Shown: one piece after another, positions 1 to 11,604 of the stretch | Numbering within the stretch: position 1 is the stretch's first letter | Layout: the number at the start of each line of letters is the position of its first letter | From: Zelopaecilomyces penicillatus | Taxonomy: Eukaryota > Ascomycota > Sordariomycetes > Hypocreales > Pseudodiploosporaceae | DNA: 64,000 bases | NCBI GenBank assembly: GCA_005765155.1 | Contig: VCCP01000001.1 | Span: 6,820,001 to 6,884,000 of the forward strand | Direction of reading: 5' to 3' | The notes under the pieces: generated by a model | The model's database searches: none | Seen by the model: only the letters and a program-made list of their open reading frames with translations | What the model was told of the DNA's origin: nothing | Program-made: the position numbers and the translations under genes

Positions 1-1455
1 ACAGACATGTGTGTTTGTTGCAAAGCTATCAGAATGAACGGTTCGTAGCCACCACGCCTATGCATGAAAATGATTCAGAACGACATCAAACGCCACCGCA
101 GACAAGACAATATGCCGTGCCTGAGCCCATATATGGCAGTGTCATGTGTGTCAGGTTGATGCCATCACCACGGGACAGCTTGGCATATCAGGCACAACGC
201 CACAAGCTCCTTCATGACATCAGAGCAGAACAAGATAGTCTCAGCCTGCCTAGCTTCACTGGTTGGTAATTTCCCAGGGTCTTGATACGGCAGAATTTAG
301 CACGTGAGATCTGTCAGCAAGTTGAGCCATTCATTTTGTTTTTAGTTTTTATCTTTCTATTCTTTGTCCACTGTATGGGGTATGTGATGTTTTCAACTCC
401 ACCAACCAACCTGAAAGTATAGGGTAAGTGCAAGCATTCGCCTAAGGTTACCGCACGACATGGCGTTTCCTCTCAATATTCAACCCTCATTGCTGAGGTT
501 TTGCGATTCGTCATCACATAATTTACCTATTGACAGTTGTTACAGACTCCAAACTTTGAGGCTCAAAAGTCTGCAAAGAAGGAAACGCGACACCATGCAC
601 CCCAATATTCTAAATCCCATGTGCGTTGCTTCCTTTCATCTTTGCGCATGAGTTAGTTATGTCACCGCCTCTAACATTGACAAAACGAACAAAGCCCAAT
701 AAACATTGAATATCCTTTTTTAAAGATATATCCTCCCATAGTGAAAGATGATAATCAACCGATAATATCTCAATATCGTGGTAATACGTGCTCTTTTGTT
801 CACATGACACGCTCAGCAGATCGTCACACGTTCAAATTCCCCAACTCAAAAAAACCCCTACAGAGGCCACATGGGAAATCCAGTGCACTAAATAGCCATC
901 TCAACGCACCAATCACAGGTCGAGACCTATGTAAAACCAGGCCCCCCAAGACGTCACCACTGGAACATTATTAACCTTGTCAATTTTGGGCACCACAGCC
1001 CTGCCTGCCTGGCCTGATCTGACCCGAGTTGCCGTCGTGGCCACTCCGTTGAGTGAGAAAAAGTGACGCAAAAGATTGGACATCGTGTCCTCTTATCGAA
1101 AGCTGGCCTAGACATACCATCTTTAACTCACTATCAGACCACTTACACCTATCACTTAACACCCAACTACTCTGTACCTGCGTCATCCGTCTTTCATCTC
1201 ACCCACACCAAAGACCAACGCTCATGCGTTCACGCCACCCTACCAAGTGCTAGCAAGCTATTGAACCTGCCCACAACCACCAACGGCGTCCCGGGCCTCG
1301 GCCACATCCCTCCAAAACCTGTACTCATTGTAATACTACCTATCCTCTATCTGTACCCATCCATCGACCCATCGCCTTCACCATCGTCATCCGCGCAACC
1401 GCGCACAAGAAAGACAGCTTCTTTCCTTTTCTCTCTCTCTCTGTCTCTCGCCAAA
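1..1455. other. Intergenic region and leader of the SARAF-like gene
   Basis: No gene is supported here. The last ~100 bases before the ATG at 1456 are CT-rich, as in many filamentous-fungal transcript leaders. The frame of the downstream gene stays open back to about 1063 with no ATG, so the open leader is not counted as coding. A left-edge open frame at 9-269 has no recognisable content. Confidence 0.6.
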
Positions 1456-2457
1456 ATGCATCCTCTCCTCCTCCTCGCCTTAACACCCGCCACCCTCGTC
1501 TCCGCCGGCGCCGCCATCCCCAAGAGCGCCATTTTCCTCTCCGACGTCAAGACCCTCACTCTCCGCGGCAACGGCGCAACCACAACCAACCGCCGCGTCC
1601 CCTCTATCCCGCAGCTCAAATGCATATCCTCCCAGGCCATCTGCGACCTCTACAACCTCGAGGTCATGAGCTGCACCAACCAAGGCTCCTCGTACGAGCA
1701 GGAGGATATTGAGTGGAGCTGCAAAGCTACCCTCCCCGAGGAGCTCAAGCTCGGCAGCACAAACGTCATCTGCGAGGGCTACGCCTCCGCTGATGATTCA
1801 TATATTCTAAAGGGCAGCTGCGGCGTCGAGTATGTCCTGGCGTTGACGGAAGAAGGGGAGGCTAAATATGCGCACATCTTCAATCCGCCCTCTCGGCTGT
1901 TCAGTGATGGCGAAGGCGGGACGGACTGGTCGGCTTGGGCTTTTACCGTGATATTTCTTTCCGTCCTGGGATGGATCGTATACTCGGCCTTTTTCACTGG
2001 CGGGGCTACTGGCGGAGCTGCTCGTCCAACACAGGCGCAGCAACAACTGCAAAAACATCAACAGCAGCAGCAACCGCAACCACAAAGAAGGAGAAGAGTC
2101 GATGGCAATGCCAGTAGAAGAGGAGGCGGCCGGCAACCAGGCTGGGCGCCTGGAACCGATTCTTCCTCACCGTACACAGACCACAGCCAACCATACTCAG
2201 ACTACAGTCAACCATACTCAGACTATAGGGAAGCACGGGGTCCAGGTTTCTGGAGCGCTGTTGCTGGCGGCGCTGCAGCCGGCACTGCAGCCGGCTACAT
2301 GGCTGGAAGTCGAAGTCGCAACGACGGTTATCAACGTGGATGGGGTGCCGCTGGTCCTCCCCCTTCCATGAGAGACTCTCCCGCATCATCCGCCGGCTCA
2401 AGTGTAGGCTCTGCTCGACATGAAAGCACAGGTTTTGGATCAACGCGGCGTAGATAG
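1456..2457 (+). CDS. SARAF-like ER membrane protein (store-operated calcium entry regulator family)
   Basis: Single-exon gene, 333 aa. In animals SARAF is an ER membrane protein that damps store-operated calcium entry; the role in fungi is not established. The start is the first ATG in a long open frame, in an A-rich context (CCAAAATG). It opens with a hydrophobic signal peptide (residues 1 to about 18), then a cysteine-containing lumenal domain (about 40-145) with spaced Cys in LKCISSQAICDL, MSCTNQ, EWSCKA, VICEGYA and GSCGVEY, which is the family pattern. One membrane helix follows at about 160-182. The tail is low complexity: Gln-rich, then tandem repeats of the type QPYSDYS (about 2176-2225), then a Gly/Ala/Ser-rich end. 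It is convergent with BRE1 and separated from it by about 540 bases. The family call rests on the Cys pattern plus topology; the tail is not conserved in character. Confidence 0.85.
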   Translation: MHPLLLLALTPATLVSAGAAIPKSAIFLSDVKTLTLRGNGATTTNRRVPSIPQLKCISSQAICDLYNLEVMSCTNQGSSYEQEDIEWSCKATLPEELKLGSTNVICEGYASADDSYILKGSCGVEYVLALTEEGEAKYAHIFNPPSRLFSDGEGGTDWSAWAFTVIFLSVLGWIVYSAFFTGGATGGAARPTQAQQQLQKHQQQQQPQPQRRRRVDGNASRRGGGRQPGWAPGTDSSSPYTDHSQPYSDYSQPYSDYREARGPGFWSAVAGGAAAGTAAGYMAGSRSRNDGYQRGWGAAGPPPSMRDSPASSAGSSVGSARHESTGFGSTRRR

Positions 2458-2999
2458 GCAAATCAAGATACCCCCTCCCCCGGCCACCTTCTGTTCTCTC
2501 TTTAATATAATGACCTGCTTCAATATTCTTTTTTAGAAAAACAATTGGATATGTATAGTACATAGGGAGCAAATGTAAAAGGTGAATTGACATTCCCTTT
2601 TTATCCAACACCTAAAACTCCTTGCACCCCCCATTGACAGGTTGCAAAACTATTGCTATTATGTACATTGTTTTGGAAGCATTTTTTGCATATTCCTTCA
2701 GCTCGTAAAAGTACATTCGATATAGCGTACAACCAGCAAACCCCTTCTCAAGATCTAGCAATAACAGGAGTCAACAAGATACGCCCATCTTGAGCAACGT
2801 CCCCGCGGAAGGTGGCCGTGGCCACTGGCCCTTGCTCAACCATGATCATGACACCCCCTGCTCTCCAATATTATAGATACACCAAATAACCCCCCTTTAA
2901 CCTAGGCCGGGTGACTTCTCTCTCATTTAGAATAGATAGGGAACTGAAATTAGGACTCAGGCTGAGGTTTGCAAATGTGACACCAGAAAATCGTGTGCT
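2458..2999. other. Intergenic, between convergent SARAF-like and BRE1 genes
   Basis: AT-rich 3' flanks of two convergent genes. No open frame or structured element of note was seen. Confidence 0.6.
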
Positions 3000-5725
3000 T
3001 CAGTGATGCACTGGCATGACATCCATCTTGTCAAATGCTCTTGAGCAGCTTGGACACTTTCGCATGCGATTGCTAATGCGGTCGTCTACACACTTATTGC
3101 AGAACAAATGCCCGCATGTCTTCAAAGCTGTATTCTTGAAGTTGTTCCGGCACACTGTACACAAGGCGAATGTCTAATGAAGCAAAGCAAGTCAGTTGAT
3201 CGGGTTTCCACCAGTATCAGGTGTATGTATAAGCAAACTTACCCGTAGCATCTCTTCCTCTTCTGAAGAGTTGCTTAGCGCCTTGTTTTTCCAGTTGTCC
3301 CGTTCCTTTTGCGAATGCTCGAGTCGCACCTTGAGCTTTTCCACCTCGGCTTCTTGCGTTGCGTTGCGTTCCCTTACAACAGCGGATGCTGAATCCTTGC
3401 TCTTGACCAGGTTGGTCAATTCCCCAATTTGTTTGTTCAAAGAGTCCGCTCGTCGAACAGCCTCTACGCTCACAGTCTCCATCTTCTTGTTCTCCGTAAC
3501 CAAAGCGGCATTCGCTTGCTTAAGGTCTGTAAGCTGCTTCTCCATATTACCCAGCAACGCACGGTTTTGCGACTCCAAATCCTTTAGTTGGGCAATGATC
3601 TCTGCACTTTTGCTGTTTTGATGCCTCAAAGCCCTGATCTCGTTGTTCCGAGTATCAGCATCTTTCCTGGCGGCAAAGTACTTCTGGTCGGCCTTGCTCT
3701 TTTCAGCAATTAGCACTGCAACCTTCTCTTCCATTACAGTAAAGTCCAACACCTTCTTTTGCGCAAGGTCTTTCATCTTCTTGTAGGCCTTCTCTATCGA
3801 TGGTAGTTCCTGGTTGATGGACTGGAAGTCTTGTTCGAGCTTCTTGTACCTTTGCCGAAGCTCTTCTTCAGAGATATCCTGGATACTGCTAGTGCCGTTC
3901 GTGTCCTGGTTTTCTGTCGACTTGAACCTTGATAGCTCAGACTCAAGAGCAGAGATCCGATCGTCCTTGGCGGCCACGAGCTCCTTAATATGCTCGACGG
4001 ACACCCGTTCCTGTTCCATGGTTGCCTTTCGCTGTGAGTTCTCCGCAAGTATTTCATCTCTGGCGGAGCGTACGCGGGCTAAATCTTGATCCCTAGCCAT
4101 GACATCCGCTTCGAGCTCTTGGGTAACCTGGTTCGCATCTGTCTCCAGCTGTGTCCGAAATGCTGACCGCTCAGCCTGGAGCTTCTCGGCCTCTTCGCGT
4201 AATTGTTTGTTTGTTGCCTCGAGGTTGTTGATGCGCTTAATAAGATCTTCGTTTTGACTCTTGAACTGTTTGAAAACATCCGTTCGAACAAAGTCCTCGT
4301 CAGTCAATGTTTCCCGACGTGCTTTCATCGTCGAGTTTTCCTCCTGCAAAGTTTTGATTTCGGCAAGAATATTGTCCAGTTGCTCCTTATGTTTCGTAGC
4401 TGCCGCGGTCGCCTCTTCATATTTAACTAGAATCTCACTGGTATTTCCATTCGTTTCACCCGATTCATTGCCGCTATCGCCGCCGGCAGGCCGTGTAGCA
4501 TTTGCAAAGGCTTGTTTTTCCAGCTTCTGAACCTGTGAGCTTTTGGCACGATCTAGCCTCTTCTCTGCTTTAAAGTACCGCAATGTCGCCGCATTGAGTT
4601 GTTCTGAAAGCTGTTCTTTTTCACCACTTAATCGGTCCAACTTTAGCAGGAACTCTTTTTGTGCAGCCAGAAGACTGGCAACCTTGCTTTCCAGGCCAGA
4701 GACCTCAGGCGCCATATCTCCTCGCTGAGTAGCTAGACGGCCGATGAGCGCCTCAGCCTTTGACTTTATGCTTTTTCCTTTTTCATGTAGATGGGTCTGG
4801 AAGTCATGAAGATCTTTAAACACTACGCCGCTAAGATATGGGTTTTCTGATACAATTGCACATGGTTAGTTAGGATGCTTTCGTGGGTCGAGAGTGTTGG
4901 TTCGAGACATACTTGAAGATTTAGTTGAAGCTGGAACCTTGGATTCAGCTAATAACTCAATCTCTTCGAGAACCTAATCTGATATCAGCAAAAAAGGGAT
5001 GCTGGTGCAAGAGCATGACATAAGAATCTTACCTGTCGCCACCAGGCGTCAATTATTCTTAAATGGTCGTCATGATGTACTGATCGTTTGTGTAGTTCTT
5101 CTAAGCGTGATTCGGCTGTGGCAGCTTTGCGACTGTATTCCTGCATTTGGCGATATATGGCACCCTTGGTATACGCCTGAAATCCTTATAGTCAGCGGGC
5201 GATTCTTCTCCAGCGGTAGCGCGGGAAGAGCAACACTACGGGGCAGAGCTATGGTAGACGAGAGCGAGCGATGTGAATGATGAATAGGCAGGGCGAAAGT
5301 CTAGGCAGTAGCCGCTGATTGCTGTCGCTGAGCAGCGAGCATCATCACTGGCTTGGTGAGCGTTATCATCCAGCAACGATGCCCGCCAGAGAGGCAGCAG
5401 TTGACATGATGAATGAAAAAAAAATGAGAGAATACAGAAAGGTATAGCTAAGGAACGTTGTCGAGGCGCCCCTTTGTTTTTTTGTTGATGCGTGGGCGGG
5501 AGAGCAAAACAACAGCAAACAAGCCCGACGTGCAGAACTTACCTCAATCCAGGTCTCCTCCTTCATTTCCAGATTGTCGTCTCTGGCCTTGGATCCATTG
5601 ATGGCGACTCTCTTGCTCGGAGGAGCGAGATCATCAGCGCTGCTGATGGCAGGTCTCTTCCTGTCCTCCATCTTGGAAAGCGTGGATGGACGGGGTGAGG
5701 CAGTCGGTGCCGTTGCAACAGGCAT
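3000..5725 (-). CDS. BRE1: E3 ubiquitin ligase BRE1 (histone H2B monoubiquitination)
   Basis: Five coding exons on the minus strand: 5725-5543, 5176-5033, 4973-4913, 4846-3243 and 3173-3000, giving 721 aa, normal for the family. BRE1 works with the E2 Rad6 to monoubiquitinate histone H2B in the nucleus, which promotes H3K4 and H3K79 methylation and transcription elongation. The N-terminal part carries the family motif LRIIDAWWRQVLEEIELL across the exon 2/3 junction. The middle is a long coiled coil. The last exon encodes a RING finger (CTVCRNNF, then CGHLFCNKCVDDRI, then KCPSC) that ends right at the C-terminus (MPVHH). The start at 5725 (MPVATAPTASP) was chosen; the ATGs at 5671 (MEDRKRP) and 5839 are alternatives. 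Intron 1 is long (366 nt). It diverges from BDP1. Confidence 0.93.
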
Positions 5726-6234
5726 CAGAGAGTTCAGAGAGCGCGTGGGCTGAACGGGGGGGGAACCCGAAAAGAGATGACGCGAAGAGGGAGTGTTCAG
5801 AACAGGACCGTGGTATGGCAGAGGCCTTGCAGCAGCCAAGTCTCGTCCCTAGACTGGTCGTTGCAGACGATCATGAAGCGGCTGGCTGGCGGAAAGGATT
5901 GCGTGGCGAGGATGGAAGAGTGTCGGCTGTCCAGGAGCAGGAGTTGAAATTTCCAGGTCGACTCTCAAATCAAAGAGGCACGTCTCCACGCCAAAGAGAG
6001 ACTAGTGCCATGCTAGCCTGATCCAGTGCGTGCTTATCGCACTCGCACATCGGCTAAACCTCGCCGTTAAACCGCTGCCTCCACTCTGTATCCTACACTG
6101 CAAGGACCCCACGCGCATGAAAGAAATTCCCACCTGCTCGATTGCCTCTGCCGTTTGCGAAAATCCATCTTTGCGCCATGGGAGCCGCCTGACCATCTCT
6201 CTACAGGAACCGACATATGTGTACATGACCCATC
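5726..6234. promoter_or_regulatory. Shared divergent promoter of BRE1 and BDP1
   Basis: About 510 bases separate the two divergent start codons, so both promoters and leaders must lie here, and the 5839 alternative BRE1 start would shorten it further. No specific binding site could be assigned. Confidence 0.6.
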
Positions 6235-8058
6235 ATGAGCTCCATGTTCAAGAAGAAAGGCGGGCTTGCCTTTAAGCCCAAAATCCCCTCTGCTCGTCCG
6301 CGCCCCGCCGCCCCCGCCGCACCAGTGGCAGTCGCAAAAACGGTTGCTGTCACGAATGATGTTACGATTGAGCAGTCTTCTGCGGTTGTTTCCAGCAGTC
6401 CTCCCACTCGCGAAAAATATGGAGAATCTATTTCTTCAGTGTCTCTTGCAACCCCAGACTCCTCTCGACCTTCTCCACCAGTTGCGCCAGAGTCAACAGG
6501 AATCAGTGCCACCAATGCGACTCTCAACCTAACCTCCCGATCTCCGGTGCCGGCCGAATCCGCAAATACTACGATTGCACTCGTTGCAAGTAACGACAAT
6601 GGAAATCAAAGCGTCGATTTGCCCAACACACCACCCCCAATATTACCAAGCACATTAGACCATATAGAGAGACTGTCCGAACTCGACAAAGCTACTAGAC
6701 CTGGTGCTCATACAACAACCGCACCCGAGTCTCGAAATGGTCAGCAGGCGCCCCAACAACCTTTCATTGCTCCAATAAATGGCATAGAGTCAGCTACAAA
6801 CACCGAGAATCAACACACACCCCAACCAGCCATTGCTGATGTCGCATTTGCGGCTCTTCCAACGCCTCAGTCAACACCAGCTGCAGCGCCAAAACCAAAG
6901 CCAAGAAGTCGGAAGAAAGCACCATCAGCAGCGCAAACGACAGATGGAGATGGGGCAACGGTCGAACCACCTAAGAAACGCCAGCGCAAGGCACCCTCAA
7001 ATGGCGACGAGGCGGCGACCCCTAAACCACCAAGGAAGCGCAAAACCCCCGCCAAAGATGCCGAAGGCAACAACCAAGCGAGAGCAAGACGAGCTCGATC
7101 AATGACACCAGAAGATTCAGAAGCCCAAATGGTAGACCTGCAGAAATTGAAAATGACGGATTTGACAAAAGATCTTCACATTGGAAAAAAATTCAGTCGG
7201 CATGATGAACTTCGGGACCGGGAAAGACAGTCTAGATTAAAGGCGAAACTGAAGAGCACCGAGGCTGCTGGCAGCGGGTCAGAAACCCCCCCTCCACCCG
7301 ATACAGAAAACACCAGCAATGGCAATAGCAAGAGCACCACCCCAGCAGCTGCCTCATCATCAACAGCAGCGGCGGCAGCAGCCGCGACCGCAGCCCCTGC
7401 TCCCGCTGGGCCACAGTTCCGCATCATCGATGGCCAAATCGTGGTGGACCAAAACTCACTCCAAATGGATCGCCACGCCCGCGCTGCCGCCGCTCACGCA
7501 GGCCAAGACATGGAAACTATTGAAGAAAACGACTTCACCCGCCTCATCACCAGCAACTCCTTCATGAACACCTCCAAACTCAAAGGCCCCAACATCTGGA
7601 CCGAGGATGAAACCGAACTCTTCTACCGCGGCCTGCGCATGTTCGGCACCGAATTCGAAATGATCTCCAAAATGTTCCCCGGCAAACAGAGACGCCACGT
7701 CAAACTCAAGTTCAACCGTGAAGAGCGCCACTGCCCGCAGCGCATCGACGCAGCCCTCATTGGCGAAAAGACCATCAAGATGGACATTGAAGAATACAAG
7801 GCGTTTACAGGCATAGAGTTTGAATCTGTCGAGAGTATAGAGGCCGAGCAGCGCAAGATTGCAGAGACGTACGAGGCTGAGCGGCAACGAGTCGTCGATG
7901 AACAGGCTGAGATTATGCGCAAGAAGCGTGAAGAGCTGTTTGCTGATGATGATGGCAACGAAGATGGTGCGAGCAGGAAGAAGAAGAGGGGCAAGAAGAA
8001 GGGCAAAGACACAGTACAGTATGGGCTAAACGGAGAGCCCATTGGTTTGGATTCATGA
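6235..8058 (+). CDS. BDP1: Transcription factor TFIIIB subunit B'' (BDP1)
   Basis: Single exon, 607 aa. BDP1 joins TBP and BRF1 in TFIIIB, which places RNA polymerase III on tRNA, 5S and U6 genes. The start MSSMFKKKGGLAFKPK is typical of fungal BDP1. A long disordered region follows, rich in Pro, Ala, Ser and basic clusters (about 20-420), including an Ala run around residues 375-390. The diagnostic part is the SANT/Myb-like domain at about 453-505: IWTEDETELFYRGLRMFGT, then FPGKQRRHVKLKFNREER and the following helix, which match the family closely. The C-terminus is acidic, then Lys/Arg-rich (KKKRGKKKGK), ending in a short hydrophobic-neutral tail. It diverges from BRE1 and converges on RAD23. 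Confidence 0.93.
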   Translation: MSSMFKKKGGLAFKPKIPSARPRPAAPAAPVAVAKTVAVTNDVTIEQSSAVVSSSPPTREKYGESISSVSLATPDSSRPSPPVAPESTGISATNATLNLTSRSPVPAESANTTIALVASNDNGNQSVDLPNTPPPILPSTLDHIERLSELDKATRPGAHTTTAPESRNGQQAPQQPFIAPINGIESATNTENQHTPQPAIADVAFAALPTPQSTPAAAPKPKPRSRKKAPSAAQTTDGDGATVEPPKKRQRKAPSNGDEAATPKPPRKRKTPAKDAEGNNQARARRARSMTPEDSEAQMVDLQKLKMTDLTKDLHIGKKFSRHDELRDRERQSRLKAKLKSTEAAGSGSETPPPPDTENTSNGNSKSTTPAAASSSTAAAAAAATAAPAPAGPQFRIIDGQIVVDQNSLQMDRHARAAAAHAGQDMETIEENDFTRLITSNSFMNTSKLKGPNIWTEDETELFYRGLRMFGTEFEMISKMFPGKQRRHVKLKFNREERHCPQRIDAALIGEKTIKMDIEEYKAFTGIEFESVESIEAEQRKIAETYEAERQRVVDEQAEIMRKKREELFADDDGNEDGASRKKKRGKKKGKDTVQYGLNGEPIGLDS

Positions 8059-8756
8059 TGGGTTTACAATGGAAATGTAGCACTACTTGATGGCATATAC
8101 CGGAACGGTTTAGACTGGCGCAAAAGGGATGGCATGATACCCCCCAGGTTTTCTCTGTTTTTCTTCATCTTGCTTTCTTTCAAACAAGGCGGCGGCGGCA
8201 AATGGGAATATGAACTTTTTTTTTTTAGAGCTGGATTCTCACAAAAAAGGCAAAAGACCTTTCCATCAGCTCTGTACGGGGCAAATACATCAACGTTTTT
8301 TTTATCCTTTTCTTCATTACTTTGATCTGTTTTTGTATCAAGTAGCTCAAACTTTACGTTTTCGTGTTTGCTATCACATCTAAAACCCGGTCACGCATGA
8401 GGGCGGACCTGTGACTGTGACGTGAGTGCTGATGCTCGCCAAGACCAATTCTCATACTTTCCCCTGTTATCCGTCAAGCAGGGGGGCACCTCCCATAACA
8501 TATAGTCCTAGCAGCCAAGAGTAACATTCCCCAGGCGCGCCTATACGAGATATCACTACCCTCGAGCAGCTCCTTAACAGGCTGTTCTTTGACGAAGCTT
8601 GTGAAAACCACGCCCAGAACCAAAAAAATGCTATCAAATCGTCATATTAAACTTGCCGCAGCTACTTGGCACTGCAGACGAACTTGTCTCGGTTTTTTTT
8701 TTGCTTATACTGCAACGGTTTCGTAGCACAGGCTTTTTGATCGTCAATCATGTTCC
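8059..8756. other. Intergenic, between convergent BDP1 and RAD23
   Basis: 3' flanks of two convergent genes with T-rich runs (for example around 8217-8227 and 8692-8702). No gene or clear element was seen. Confidence 0.6.
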
Positions 8757-10419
8757 CTAGCTCGGAGGGGCCTCATCGTCTTCCGGTTGGTCGAACAAAA
8801 AGTTCGCTGCAAGTTCCTCATTCTTATCGCAAGCAAAGTAGGCTTGAATAGCTTGGTCGCGATCAAAACCAAGTCGGCATAACTATTGAAACATTGATTA
8901 GCGTCACTAGGCATTATATTGGCTGCATTTAGGAAACCATACTCTCTCAATAGCATCCCTTTCCTCCTCTGTTACCGAAATGGTCTGAGCACCGGGAGGC
9001 AGAGGGACATCATCATCTACATCCTCTCCTAGTAGTTGTAAGAATTGGTCAGGATTGGACGCAATGAGCTGTGCGAGCTGTGGGTTTCCAGCACCAAGTT
9101 GTTGAAGGATCGGCTCCAGCATCTGAGGTTGTTGCTGAACGACTTGTCGGAGCTGCTGGAACTGAGCATTGTGGCGAAGGAAGTCCAAGTTTCCAAGATC
9201 AGCACCTTGACCAGCAGCGGCGGCGGCAGCAGCAGCAGCTGCAGCTTGGCTATTTCCACTACCGCCCCGAGGTGCGGCGCCGCCTCCTTGTTGAGCAGCC
9301 AGATCAAAGAGGTTAATACCCCCATCATCGTCACCGCCACCACCTTGAGCCCCTTGGGCACCAGCTGCTGCTGGTTGGGAGGGAGGGGCAGCCGCTTGGC
9401 GTTGTTGTCGCTCTTGTTGAACATTTTCTGGGATACCCTTTCAATAAGTGTCAGCAACAGAGCATACGGTGCAGAAATCCGATTGCTACCTACAGTCAGG
9501 AGATACTCGACGGCTCGGTCCGGGTTGTTAAAGGCAGCGCGCATTGCGGCTTCGATCTGACTTCTCTCGAAACCCATGGCCTCCATGTTTGCGATTGCTT
9601 CGGCTCGCTCTGAGCCCATTGCCAGAGCCGGAGCCGAGCCACCTTGAGTCGCATCGGCAGATCGCTGAGGAGTGGGCGTCGCGGGAACGGCAGCCTGACC
9701 AGTTGAAGACTGAGCTGGCGCAGCTGGAACGGCTGGGGTTCTGGCTGGAGGTTGAGCTGGCGTGGCAGGTGGTGGAGCAGAAGCAGCGGCAGCTGGGGCA
9801 GCGGGGGCAGGCTTCTCCTTGGGCTACCAATGCAGGTCAGTCGAACGATGAACCATGCCTCTAAATGTAGTTCACTGGCGAGCGTACCTTGTTCACCATA
9901 CAAACCACAAAGCCCTTCTCCTCGATGTTGTAGGACTGAACGGTTTCATCATCTTTCAAGATCTTGCCTGGTGGGTTGTCAGAGAGATAGTGGGACATGG
10001 TGGGGCTCGGCGCGCAAAAGGTGTCGAACCTGAATAGATGAGCTTCTGGTGCTTAGGATCCCAGCCCTTTTCGGCGGAGATCTTCTCCTTGACTGCAGAA
10101 ACCTGTCCCAAGTTTGCTGTCAGCGGGGGAAAACGAGCTTCGAGGCTGGCAAGATGACGGCCTAGAGAAAAGCTTGGGGGGTTAGAGGGAGAACGGTGAG
10201 GGCCATTTACCAGGTCCGTCGGCTCGACATCGAGGGTGAACTTTTGCTGCTTTAGATCCTATTGCGAAAGTAACAAAAGTTAGCCAAAAAAAAAAAGATC
10301 CAACACCAGATGAGAAGTTGTCCCCTCGGAGCAGCATCTAGGCGCAGGTATCTAGCTGTTGGCGCCTAGGGCTCGAGCGAGGCGAAAAGCGATCGACGTA
10401 CTCTGAAGGTAACCTTCAT
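8757..10419 (-). CDS. RAD23: UV excision repair / proteasome shuttle protein RAD23
   Basis: Seven coding exons on the minus strand: 10419-10402, 10258-10211, 10102-10030, 9967-9888, 9823-9494, 9437-8943 and 8882-8757, giving 389 aa. RAD23 delivers ubiquitinated proteins to the proteasome and stabilises Rad4/XPC in nucleotide excision repair. Order of domains: ubiquitin-like domain 1-73 (MKVTFRDLKQQKF ... LIYSGKILKDDETVQSYNIE); Pro/Ala linker; UBA1 about 145-183 (MEAMGFERSQIEAAMRAAF); Gln/Gly/Ala linker with an Ala run; XPC-binding domain about 265-320 (LDFLRHNAQFQQLRQVVQQQ); UBA2 about 340-382 (RLGFDRDQAIQAYFAC); acidic end. The first coding exon holds only six codons. The donor after exon 3 reads GTTCGA, weaker than the others, but the phase and the sequence LIYSG-KILKDD support it. 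Confidence 0.95.
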
Positions 10420-11604
10420 GATGGGCGAGAGAGTAGATGCAGCTGGCCGGCTGCTTCGTGGAAGAGGAGCGGCGGAAGCGGGATAGGGAGAAGGGAGGCG
10501 TTCGAAGGCCACCCAAAAAAAAAAAAAGAATCGAAGCTTGGCGGTGGCCGAGGCGGAAAGATTTGGTGATGTTTCTGTCACGGAAGGGTTCGGGTTGGGC
10601 TTTTTGGATAGGATGACGCAGGCGAAGGGGTGGCCTGGAGTGGATGGGCAGAAAGAAGTGGTGGTGGCGGGTGGTGGTGGTGGTGGTTGGTTGGAAGTTA
10701 TTAGGCTGATGCCCTGCGTGGGCTGTGTGGGCTGTGGGGTTCAAATCGCCTGGCTGCTGCCCCTCTGGTTGCATTACGGCTGCACTATTATTGCTCAGCT
10801 GCTGGGGAGCTACAAACACGCTGACGAGTAGACAATTACAGTGGTAACTCACCTATGGTGTGCTTTTTTAAACACCACCTGAGAACAAGGTAGCCTTCCT
10901 ACTGGCTGAAATTGTCTCCATTAACTCGCACTTAGGCATCGTCATCAGCATTAGTATTCTAGAACCTCGTTACGATTATTATGTTTGACGGCGGATGAGG
11001 GTCACCGCCCCTTCTGCTTGTCTGACTGTGCTGGATAGTTCAACAGACGCCACATGAATCTAGATCTTTGGGCTTCAACCCAACTATAATCAACGTGGTC
11101 TATCTATCAAAGTACATATATTCACACTACTTTCATTAACAACAATCACGATATTAGGAAAAGGCGCAACGGATATTTTTTAAAGTATTCAATTAAGTCT
11201 GAGCCCTATGGTCCCTAGATAGTATCTTGTTGTCGAAACTCTCTGCCCAAAAATGCAGAGATGCCGAAAAATAAAACTCGTGCGCCATCGCTAGTCGTAA
11301 AATCATTTGTTGAAAGTTAAAAACAAAGTTGGTATCACAGCTGGGTCTTCAAACCAAGCAAAAAAAAAAGCGCCGATGTATGCCACTTCATGCTGTGTGG
11401 CTGTCCATATTTTCCCCGTACCAAAGGAACGCCGGAGTAAAGATCAGAATTAACCGTTGACATAAAAAAAATGAGGAGTCGGAGGGAGCTCTCATAGTCG
11501 TGAGGCTGAGACGTGGGTGGGTGAGTGGGTTAAGTTGAGTCCAAGGGTTGTATGAACAATAAAATATGTGCCGGAGAAGTGAATATAGACATAATTAATA
11601 AACT
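10420..11604. other. RAD23 promoter side and 3' flank of the membrane-protein gene
   Basis: About 1.2 kb without a supported gene. It holds a GGT-rich simple repeat at about 10658-10690 and several A runs. The RAD23 promoter must lie at the low end of this region, just above 10419. Confidence 0.6.

Noticed and set aside
1063..1455. 131-codon upstream extension of the SARAF-like frame
   Set aside because: No ATG in this part, and it would bury the signal peptide that starts at 1456.
2006..2611. 201-codon minus-strand open frame
   Set aside because: Antisense to the repeat-rich tail of the SARAF-like gene; opened by the repeat composition.
7456..7887. 143-codon minus-strand open frame
   Set aside because: Lies opposite the conserved SANT domain of BDP1; a codon-usage shadow.
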